Below, piece by piece: positions 6,825-12,387 of a stretch of 12,387 nt of DNA. Source of the DNA: an uncultured Collinsella sp. (GTDB lineage Bacteria; Actinomycetota; Coriobacteriia; Coriobacteriales; Coriobacteriaceae). The position numbers were made by a program, and so were the translations under genes. Location: positions 1 to 12,387 of the forward strand of contig URIK01000050.1 in NCBI GenBank assembly GCA_900547855.1, in the 5' to 3' direction. The notes beneath the pieces are model-generated. The model did not search any database. It had not been told where the DNA came from and saw only the letters and a program-made list of their open reading frames with translations. How positions within the stretch are numbered: position 1 is the first letter of the stretch; each line of letters begins with the position of its first letter.

Positions 6825-7894
6825 CCGGCCGGCTTAACGGAGAACAGTTCATCCCAATTGACCAACAGCTCCCGCCGCAGGGCATCTTCGGTGGTGCGTT
6901 CCTGATCGGTCTTTGGGATGTAGGGGAGCCCCGCCTTTTTATGAATGAGCTCGGCGATGCTATCAAAGCTCTTCCTGTCCTTGATTTGCTCATAGGTTAT
7001 CTGGATAACGTCATAGCCCATGCTTGTGAGGGCGGTGGTGCGCTCGGCATCGGAGAGGCTTGCGGCTTCGTTGTCATGGGCGGAGCGGCCTTGGCATTCC
7101 AGAATGACGCCCATGCTGTTGGTGGCACTTTCGATGAGGATATCGGCGTAGCAGCAGGTTTTGTAATACAGTGAGCGCGCGGCGTCGCTGAGTAGGATGC
7201 GCACGTTGTTTGCGATGTTGATGCCCATGCCGCCCTCGTCGCGGGGGAGCGAGACAAGCATGGAGGTCTGTACTTCGAAGGGCGAGGCAGTTTGCCCCGT
7301 CATGTGCTCGGCTGTCCAGCGCAGTTGTTTAACGCCGCGCAGGCCTGCGGCCTGCTTGGCGAACGTGGCGATATCCGCTGCGGAAAGAAGCGGCGTGCGC
7401 TTCCACAGGTTAGTGCCATTGCCCTTGGTGTCGACAACACGCTCCCAGCCGCAGTTGGGTGGAATGAGCTTAAGCGAAATAGCTTCATCGAGTTGTTGTT
7501 GTGTTCGCTCGCAGGGCTTAAATACTGCAAAGGAGCTGCACATCTCGTAGCAAGCCATGAGTAACTGGTTGCGTGAGACCTGCGTAGCAAGGCTGAGCAG
7601 CGTAAACTCGGGCGACGTGACATCAAATCCATGTTCAGTCTGCCTAAACGACCCGGGAGGTGGTTCTTGGGTCAGGAGGTGCGATTTAAACAGGCTTCGC
7701 GACCCGGATTGTGCCCGAGTGAATACAAGCCTGTGAAGCGGTGCGTGAAGCAGGTCTTTTACAACTGCATGACTTCCGAGGCCGCAACATCTGCGATCCA
7801 TATTACCAAGGCTAATGGCGGGGTAAAGGCCTAATACCTGCGGCGGGATGCGGTAGTAGTTAAAGGCGGATTGCCCACAAAGCGTCAGGTCCAT
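6821..7894 (-). CDS. Uncharacterised protein with PD-(D/E)XK nuclease-like C-terminal domain
   Basis: 357 residues, not assigned to a characterised gene. The C-terminal half has the layout of the Vsr/DUF559-type PD-(D/E)XK fold: Glu207 in a helix (PFEVQTSMLVSLP), Asp251 in CCYADILIES, Glu266 and Gln268 in GVILECQGR, then the basic helix SDAERTTALTSMGYDVIQIT and YEQI. Gln replaces the usual Lys, as in some active members of the superfamily. The N-terminal half (LCGQSAFNYYRIPP; RLVFTRA about 55-61; VTSPEFTLLSLA 92-103) resembles the AbiEi-type antitoxin / DUF559 architecture I recall from actinobacteria. No AbiEii-like toxin gene is adjacent. ATG at 7894 is preceded by AGGAGG (complement of 7900-7905), five bases away. 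The gene is visibly richer in A/T and less biased in codon use than pheT or pyk, which fits acquisition by transfer. I recall relatives scattered in Coriobacteriia genomes. Confidence 0.8.
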   Translation of the reverse strand: MDLTLCGQSAFNYYRIPPQVLGLYPAISLGNMDRRCCGLGSHAVVKDLLHAPLHRLVFTRAQSGSRSLFKSHLLTQEPPPGSFRQTEHGFDVTSPEFTLLSLATQVSRNQLLMACYEMCSSFAVFKPCERTQQQLDEAISLKLIPPNCGWERVVDTKGNGTNLWKRTPLLSAADIATFAKQAAGLRGVKQLRWTAEHMTGQTASPFEVQTSMLVSLPRDEGGMGINIANNVRILLSDAARSLYYKTCCYADILIESATNSMGVILECQGRSAHDNEAASLSDAERTTALTSMGYDVIQITYEQIKDRKSFDSIAELIHKKAGLPYIPKTDQERTTEDALRRELLVNWDELFSVKPAG

Positions 7895-8253
7895 AATGCC
7901 CTCCTGGCCGAAATCATCTCTTTGAAGCGAGTGATGCCAGCGTCAATCCGGAGGTATGCGGCAAAATCTGAACCCTATGAGCAGACCTGGCTTTTGAGGC
8001 TAGTTTATCAGGCATTTTGTTGCGAAAAAACAGGGTGTGCTCGGAGGTTCCAGATTTTGCCGCATACTTCCGAAAACCAGGTCGATTTGGTTCTTGCTAA
8101 AACGATTTATCAGCCCTGCGTGAGGTGTGGTCTTGCCACCGGGTGAACACTTCTAGCGCCTGAGCTATATTTTTTGGGCCTCGAAGGGTGGATTTCGCGC
8201 TTTTGGTAAAGAAATGAGTGCGTGTTTTGCCGTGCGCCGGCATTGGCACAGAA
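7895..8253. other. Gene-free stretch between the nuclease-like gene and pyk
   Basis: No supportable protein gene or tRNA is seen in about 360 bp. It holds the ribosome site of the minus-strand gene (7900-7905), the 124-bp inverted-repeat element at 7949-8072, and a following A/T-rich part (8073-8253) with the octamer TTTATCAG at 8106-8113 repeated from 8004-8011. A TTGACG on the minus strand (complement of 7941-7946) could be a -35 box for the nuclease-like gene, but I find no good -10 at the right distance. The open frames here are short and lack ribosome sites. Confidence 0.6.
7949..8072. repeat. MITE-like inverted-repeat element
   Basis: Near-perfect terminal inverted repeats of about 26 bp: CGGAGGTATGCGGCAAAATC at 7949-7968 continuing to 7974, against its complement at 8046-8072. 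The arms differ only by one G/A change and one extra base. The 71-bp centre contains GACCTGG (7984-7990), whose complement CCAGGTC (8077-8083) lies just outside the right arm, so the two pairings interleave. No open frame or clear target-site duplication is seen. It could be a non-autonomous mobile repeat or a structured RNA. Confidence 0.6.
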
Positions 8254-8288
8254 AAAGGGTCCGGAAGGCGAAGCCTTCCGGACCCTTT
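8252..8288 (-). terminator. Intrinsic terminator of pyk
   Basis: A perfect 16-bp stem (8254-8269 with 8273-8288) with a 3-base loop, GC-rich in its centre (GGGTCCGGAAGGC). On the minus strand it is followed by five T residues (complement of 8252-8256). It lies 28 bp after the pyk stop codon and is a textbook Rho-independent terminator. On the plus strand there is no matching T run. Confidence 0.93.
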
Positions 8289-8316
8289 GCAATGCAAATC
8301 TGCTTGCAAGTGCGAT

Positions 8317-9777
8317 TTAGCGCACCTGAGCGACGTAAGCGACGTTGGTCGAGGAGACCTTGTCCTCGAGCTGGACGCTCATGCGGGGATCGCCGGCGGT
8401 AGCGACGGTCAAATCGCCAGTCTTGACGTAGCCGAGCTCCTTAGCGGTCTCGATCGCCTTGACGATCGTGCCGTTGACGGTGCCCTGGGTAATCTCGGCC
8501 TGGTGCGGGATGACGCCCCAGTACATGATCATCTGCTGGACGGCCCACTCGTGGCGGGAGAACGCGCAGATCGGCATGTTGGGACGGAAGTGCGAGATCA
8601 GGCGAGCGGTACGACCGGTGGTCGTCGGCACGGTGATGCACTTGGCGCCAACGGTGGTGGCCATGTTCACAGCGGACATACCCACAACGTTGTTGACGAC
8701 GCGGGTGCCGTGAGCGTCAGCCGGAACCTCGAGCGGAGCGTGAGCCGGGAGGTACTTCTCGGTCTCGAGAGCGATGCTGGCCTGCATCTTGACGGCCTCG
8801 ACCGGGTACTTACCGGCAGCGGACTCGCCAGAGAGCATAACGGCGTCGGTGCCGTCGTAGATGGCGTTAGCAACGTCGGCAACCTCGGCGCGCGTTGGGC
8901 GCGGGTTCTGCTGCATGGAGTCGAGCATCTGCGTAGCGGTGATAACGGGCTTGTAGGTCGCGTTGCACTTGGCGATGATCTCCTTCTGGATGTGCGGAAC
9001 GAGCTCGGGCTTGATCTCGATGCCCAGGTCGCCACGGGCGACCATGATGCCGTCGGAAGCCTCGAGAATCTCGTCGAAGTTCTCGACGCCCAGGGCGCAC
9101 TCGATCTTCGGGAAGATCGTCACGTGCTCGCCACCGTTCTCGCGGCAAAGCTCGCGGATGCCGCGGACGGACTCGCCGTCACGGATGAAGGAAGCGGCGA
9201 TGTAGTCGATGTTCTCGGTCAGGCCAAAGAGGATGTCCTGACGATCGCGCTCGGTGATGGCGGGCAGCGAGATGTTGACATTAGGCATGTTGACGCCCTT
9301 GCGCTCGCCAATCAGGCCGTCGTTCTTGACGACGCAGGTCATGTCCTGGCCGCTGACGGACTCGACCTCAAGGGCAACCAGGCCGTCATCGATCAGGATG
9401 AGGGAGCCCTTCTCGACCTCGGAGGGCAGAGCCAGGTAGTCGAGGGAGATGTGCTCAGCGGTGCCGTGGAAATCCTCGGTCGTGGGCTGAGCAGTAACGA
9501 CGATCTTGTCGCCGGTCTTGACGGCAACCTTCTTGCCGTCGACCAGAAGGCCGGTGCGGACCTCGGGGCCCTTGGTGTCGAGCAGGATGCCGACGGGCAT
9601 ACCGAGCTCCTTGGAAATACGACGGACGCGCTCGATGCGACCGTGGTGCTCGTCGTAGGAGCCGTGCGAGAAGTTAAAACGGGCGACGTTCATGCCCGCC
9701 TTGATCATCTCGCGGATGGTCTCGTCGCTATCGCAGGCGGGACCCATGGTGCATACAATCTTAGTGCGCTTGTACAT
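8317..9777 (-). CDS. pyk: Pyruvate kinase
   Basis: Cytoplasmic glycolytic enzyme transferring phosphate from phosphoenolpyruvate to ADP; 486 residues, full length. Domain order is standard: A-domain barrel (1-70 and about 170-345), B domain cap (71-168), C-terminal regulatory domain (about 355-486). Active-site stretches are intact: ARFNFSHGSY (32-41), DTKGPEVRTG (67-76), FPKIECALG (222-230, catalytic Lys224), MVARGDLGIEI (245-255) and TATQMLDSM (280-288). Glu72 occupies the position that in the family separates K+-dependent (Glu) from K+-independent (Lys) enzymes, so K+ dependence is expected. There is no extra C-terminal PEP-utiliser domain. ATG at 9777 has GGAGG five bases upstream (complement of 9783-9787). 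It has its own promoter and a strong terminator, so it looks monocistronic. It is divergent from the Ca2+-ATPase gene. The long plus-strand open frame opposite it is a shadow. Confidence 0.98.
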   Translation of the reverse strand: MYKRTKIVCTMGPACDSDETIREMIKAGMNVARFNFSHGSYDEHHGRIERVRRISKELGMPVGILLDTKGPEVRTGLLVDGKKVAVKTGDKIVVTAQPTTEDFHGTAEHISLDYLALPSEVEKGSLILIDDGLVALEVESVSGQDMTCVVKNDGLIGERKGVNMPNVNISLPAITERDRQDILFGLTENIDYIAASFIRDGESVRGIRELCRENGGEHVTIFPKIECALGVENFDEILEASDGIMVARGDLGIEIKPELVPHIQKEIIAKCNATYKPVITATQMLDSMQQNPRPTRAEVADVANAIYDGTDAVMLSGESAAGKYPVEAVKMQASIALETEKYLPAHAPLEVPADAHGTRVVNNVVGMSAVNMATTVGAKCITVPTTTGRTARLISHFRPNMPICAFSRHEWAVQQMIMYWGVIPHQAEITQGTVNGTIVKAIETAKELGYVKTGDLTVATAGDPRMSVQLEDKVSSTNVAYVAQVR

Positions 9778-9840
9778 TCAGACCTCCATCTGACATCGTC
9801 TTGCGCTGATAGATAAACCATAAGAAATAAAACTGAGATG

Positions 9841-9846
9841 ATTATA
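9841..9846 (-). promoter_or_regulatory. -10 box of the pyk promoter
   Basis: ATTATA on the plus strand is a perfect TATAAT on the minus strand, giving a leader of about 57 bases before the pyk ATG. The bases at the expected -35 distance are a poor match (GGGGTA at 17-bp spacing), so strength may depend on another factor or on the A/T-rich upstream block. Confidence 0.5.
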
Positions 9847-10070
9847 ACGAAATGACGACCGAATACCCCAAAAAATCGACCGTATGCCGAATTAGAAGTT
9901 CATTTTTTGCGGAAAAACGGTATATGCAAAAACTTTACCAACCGTTCTAACCGCTGCTATCTGGGCGATATTTCAGTTTGATGATGCGCCGAAGAAAAAA
10001 CGTTTTATCAATGTTGAGCATCACACGGTCTGCACCGTTGCTTGTGGACCATATTTCCAAATGGATTGTT

Positions 10071-10100
10071 TTGGCTAGACGTGTCGCTTTGGGGTACCAT
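10071..10100 (+). promoter_or_regulatory. Predicted promoter of the Ca2+-ATPase gene
   Basis: TTGGCT (10071-10076) and TACCAT (10095-10100) each match four of six consensus positions, with an 18-bp spacer. The start would fall near 10107, immediately before the first hairpin of the structured leader. The -10 is bracketed by GGGG and CCCC (10091-10094 and 10103-10106). The match is modest, so confidence is limited. Confidence 0.4.
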
Positions 10101-10109
10101 AGCCCCACT

Positions 10110-10211
10110 ATCAACTGCCGCTCAGCACGGCAGCCTTGATGAGCCCTTGCCCTTCTCCTGGGAATTATGATCGGGCATCAATCTGCTGAGTGGCCCGAAT
10201 CCCAGGAGGGG
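10110..10211 (+). promoter_or_regulatory. Structured mRNA leader with sequestered ribosome site (riboswitch candidate)
   Basis: Hairpin 1: ATCAA-CTGCCG (10110-10120) pairs with CGGCAG-CC-TTGAT (10128-10140), two bases bulged, with 7-base loop CTCAGCA (10121-10127). Hairpin 2: CTTCTCCTGGGA (10152-10163) pairs over 12 bp, two of them G-U, with TCCCAGGAGGGG (10200-10211), which contains the whole Shine-Dalgarno AGGAGGGG. Above an internal loop, TCGGGC (10171-10176) pairs with GCCCGA (10193-10198). The loop of hairpin 2 contains TGCTGAG (10184-10190), the exact complement of loop 1, so a kissing interaction is possible. TTGATG-CCC (10136-10146) can alternatively pair with GGGCATCAA (10173-10181). 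There is no U-run, so control would act on translation. It does not match the yybP-ykoY, M-box, NiCo or cobalamin riboswitch patterns as I remember them. Ligand unknown; an RNA thermometer or protein-binding leader is possible. Confidence 0.6.
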
Positions 10212-10218
10212 ACTCTAT

Positions 10219-12387
10219 ATGCAAAAGGAATACCTGTCCGCCGCGGCGGAGGTGCTCAGCGACCAAGGTGTCGATGAGAACCTCGGCCTGAGCAACGACG
10301 AGGCGTCGTCGCGCCTCGCCAAGACAGGCCCTAACAAGCTCGAGGAAGCCGAGAAGACGCCGCTGTGGAAGCGTTTCTTTGAGCAGATGGCCGACCCCAT
10401 GGTCATCATGCTGATCGTTGCCGCCGTCATCAGCGCGCTCACGGGTATGGTCAAGGGCGAGCCCGACTTTGCCGATGTCGTCATTATCATGTTCGTCGTT
10501 ATCGTCAACTCGGTGCTGGGCGTGGTCCAGGAAGCCAAGAGCGAAGAGGCCCTCGAGGCCCTGCAGGAGATGAGCGCGGCGCAGTCCAAGGTGCTGCGCG
10601 ACGGCAAGCTCGTGCACCTGCCGAGCGCCGAGCTCGTGCCCGGCGACGTAATCATGCTCGAGGCGGGCGACTCCGTCCCGGCCGACTGCCGCGTGCTCGA
10701 GAGCGCTACGATGAAGATCGAAGAGGCCGCACTCACCGGCGAGTCCGTGCCCGTAGAGAAGCACGCCAACGTGATCGAGCTTGCCGCGGGCACCAATGAC
10801 GTGCCGCTCGGCGACCGCAAGAACATGTGCTACATGGGCTCCACCGTGGTGTACGGTCGCGGTCGCGCCGTCGTGGTCGGTACCGGCATGGATACCGAGA
10901 TGGGCAAGATTGCCGGCGCCCTGGCCGAGGCCAAGGAAGAGCTCACGCCGCTGCAGGTGAAGCTCGCCGAGCTCAGCCGCATCCTCACCATCATGGTGAT
11001 TATCATTTGCGTCGTGATCTTTGGCGTTGATATCCTCCGCCACGGCGTGGGCAACGTCCTTACCGACCCGACTGCCTTGCTCGACACCTTTATGGTCGCC
11101 GTCTCGCTCGCCGTTGCTGCCATCCCCGAGGGCCTGGTCGCCGTCGTGACCATCGTGCTATCTCTCGGCGTGACCAAGATGGCCAAGCGCCAGGCGATTA
11201 TCCGTAAGCTCTCTGCCGTCGAGACCCTCGGCTGCACGCAGACCATCTGCTCCGACAAGACCGGTACCCTTACCCAAAATAAGATGACCGTCGTCAAGCA
11301 CGAGCTCGCTGCGCCTAAGGAGAAGTTCCTGGCCGGTATGGCCCTTTGCTCCGACGCCCAGTGGGACGAGGAGTTGGGCGAGGCCGTGGGCGAGCCGACT
11401 GAGTGCGCGCTCGTCAACGATGCCGGCAAGGCTGGTCTCACTGGCCTGACTGCCGAGCACCCGCGCGTGGGCGAGGCCCCGTTCGACTCGGGCCGCAAGA
11501 TGATGTCCGTGGTCGTCGAGACCCTGGACGGCGAGTACGAGCAGTACACCAAGGGCGCGCCCGACGTGGTGATCGGCCTGTGCACCCACATCTACGAGGG
11601 CGATAAGGTCGTCCCCCTGACCGAGGAGCGTCGTGCCGAGCTCGTGGCCGCCAACAAGGCCATGGCCGACGAGGCCCTGCGCGTGCTGGCGCTGGCAAGC
11701 CGCACCTACACCGAGGTTCCGGCAGACTGCAGCCCCGCTGCGCTCGAGCACGACCTGGTCTTCTGCGGCCTGTCCGGCATGATTGACCCTGTCCGCCCCG
11801 AGGTCGCCGACGCCATCCGCGAGGCCCATGACGCCGGTATTCGCACCGTCATGATCACGGGCGACCATATCGACACCGCCGTGGCCATTGCCAAGCAGCT
11901 GGGAATCGTCACCGATTGCAGCCATGCCATCACCGGTGCCGATCTCGATCGCATGAGCGACGAGGAGCTCGACGCGCACATCGAGGACTACGGCGTGTAC
12001 GCTCGCGTCCAGCCCGAGCACAAGACCCGCATCGTCGAGGCCTGGAAGTCGCGCGACCAGATCGTGGCCATGACGGGCGACGGCGTCAACGATGCCCCGT
12101 CCATCAAGCGCGCCGACATCGGCGTTGGCATGGGCATCACCGGCACCGAAGTGACCAAGCAGAGCGCCAAGATGATTCTGGCGGACGACAACTTCTCCAC
12201 CATTGTGGCCGCCGTACGCGAGGGTCGCGTGATCTTCGACAACATCCGCAAGGCGGTGCACTTCCTGCTCTCCTGCAATCTGGGAGAAATTCTTACGGTG
12301 TTCGGGGCCATGATGCTGTGGCGGGAAAGCCCGCTGATGCCCATGCAGCTGCTGTGGATTAACCTCGTCACCGATGGTCTGCCCGCC
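10219..12387 (+). CDS. P2-type Ca2+-transporting ATPase, 3'-truncated by the window end
   Basis: The first 723 codons of a SERCA/PMCA-like cation pump, expected to export Ca2+ across the cytoplasmic membrane using ATP. Visible in order: cation-ATPase N-terminal domain (1-50); M1 and M2 (about 60-78 and 84-104); actuator domain with TGES (173-176); M3 (about 255-273); M4 with IPEGL (Glu304); phosphorylation motif SDKTGTLT with Asp346; nucleotide-binding KGAPD (445-449); MITGDH (545-550); hinge TGDGVNDAP (619-627); M5 with NLGE (Asn687, Glu690); and M6 with NLVTDGLPA (Asn715, Thr718, Asp719). These residues match the calcium ligands Glu309, Asn768, Glu771, Asn796, Thr799 and Asp800 of SERCA, with the same 28-residue M5-M6 spacing. 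The remaining M6-M10 lies beyond the window. ATG 10219 has AGGAGGGG at 10204-10211, buried in a hairpin. Ca2+ is strongly favoured over Mg2+ or Mn2+ but not proven. Confidence 0.95.
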   Translation, partial: MQKEYLSAAAEVLSDQGVDENLGLSNDEASSRLAKTGPNKLEEAEKTPLWKRFFEQMADPMVIMLIVAAVISALTGMVKGEPDFADVVIIMFVVIVNSVLGVVQEAKSEEALEALQEMSAAQSKVLRDGKLVHLPSAELVPGDVIMLEAGDSVPADCRVLESATMKIEEAALTGESVPVEKHANVIELAAGTNDVPLGDRKNMCYMGSTVVYGRGRAVVVGTGMDTEMGKIAGALAEAKEELTPLQVKLAELSRILTIMVIIICVVIFGVDILRHGVGNVLTDPTALLDTFMVAVSLAVAAIPEGLVAVVTIVLSLGVTKMAKRQAIIRKLSAVETLGCTQTICSDKTGTLTQNKMTVVKHELAAPKEKFLAGMALCSDAQWDEELGEAVGEPTECALVNDAGKAGLTGLTAEHPRVGEAPFDSGRKMMSVVVETLDGEYEQYTKGAPDVVIGLCTHIYEGDKVVPLTEERRAELVAANKAMADEALRVLALASRTYTEVPADCSPAALEHDLVFCGLSGMIDPVRPEVADAIREAHDAGIRTVMITGDHIDTAVAIAKQLGIVTDCSHAITGADLDRMSDEELDAHIEDYGVYARVQPEHKTRIVEAWKSRDQIVAMTGDGVNDAPSIKRADIGVGMGITGTEVTKQSAKMILADDNFSTIVAAVREGRVIFDNIRKAVHFLLSCNLGEILTVFGAMMLWRESPLMPMQLLWINLVTDGLPA

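Larger units (their letters stand above)
9778..10218. other. Divergent intergenic region between pyk and the Ca2+-ATPase gene
   Basis: About 440 bp with no gene. From left: the pyk ribosome site, leader and TATAAT; an A/T-rich block (about 9840-10070) with A and T runs and a small 5-bp hairpin ACGGT/ACCGT (10025-10038); the ATPase promoter; and the structured leader at 10110-10211. The A/T-rich block is unusually low in G+C for this genome and long for a simple promoter region. I find no open frame, tRNA or known riboswitch in it. Confidence 0.6.

Noticed and set aside
6821..7894. Complete AbiE toxin-antitoxin pair
   Set aside because: Only the antitoxin-like/nuclease-like protein is present; neither side carries a nucleotidyltransferase-type AbiEii gene.
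8004..8113. CRISPR-like repeat from the two TTTATCAG copies
   Set aside because: Only two copies of an 8-mer, about 100 bases apart, with no regular spacing and no cas genes.
8218..9816. A 532-codon open frame on the plus strand opposite pyk
   Set aside because: Same cause: it mirrors pyk, runs through the pyk terminator hairpin and into its leader, and its translation is a repetitive D/G/L/V-rich string without motifs.
10101..10218. yybP-ykoY (Mn2+), M-box or NiCo riboswitch in the ATPase leader
   Set aside because: The conserved cores I remember (such as GGGGAGUAGC for yybP-ykoY) are absent, and the two-hairpin layout differs. A covariance search would settle it.
10165..12261. Several minus-strand open frames of 250-370 codons opposite the Ca2+-ATPase gene
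   Set aside because: They are shadows of a gene with complete P-type ATPase motifs in order. They have H/D/A-rich translations and no ribosome sites.

Overview
The window looks like a high-G+C gut actinobacterium of the class Coriobacteriia, with Collinsella or a close relative most likely. This rests on strong G/C third-position use, the look of two uncharacterised proteins (5976-6824 and 6821-7894) that resemble Coriobacteriia families I remember, and the mix of a pheST pair, an ECF-type nickel/cobalt importer and a K+-type pyruvate kinase. The taxonomy is an inference. The first 48 bases are not genomic: they are a sequencing-library adapter left on the contig end. The window stops inside a gene on the right.

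Layout. 50-319 is the 3' end of pheS, followed after a hairpin-rich spacer by complete pheT (482-2935). A terminator-like hairpin overlaps a promoter, and a perfect inverted repeat GTGTTAC-N14-GTAACAC lies just after the predicted transcription start of a three-gene metal-import operon (3181-5895): a CbiM/NikM substrate-binding membrane protein with a fused NikN-like C-terminus, the CbiQ/NikQ coupling protein and the CbiO/NikO ATPase. The repeat matches the form I recall for one class of NikR operator, so nickel is the favoured substrate. Next come a zinc-phospholipase-C-like protein (5976-6824) and, tail-to-tail with a 4-base overlap, a minus-strand protein with a PD-(D/E)XK nuclease-like C-terminal half (6821-7894). 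A 124-bp inverted-repeat element (7949-8072) sits in the gene-free stretch beyond it. pyk lies on the minus strand (8317-9777) with a strong intrinsic terminator. A P2-type Ca2+-ATPase gene begins at 10219 and runs off the end.

The most interesting signal is the 112-base leader of the Ca2+-ATPase gene. It can fold into two hairpins. One sequesters the whole Shine-Dalgarno sequence. The two loops are perfectly complementary over 7 bases, and an alternative stem would break the sequestering fold. I do not recognise it as a known riboswitch class. The genes are mostly housekeeping (phenylalanine charging, glycolysis) plus metal-ion traffic (nickel/cobalt uptake, calcium export). The accessory-looking content is 6821-8253.
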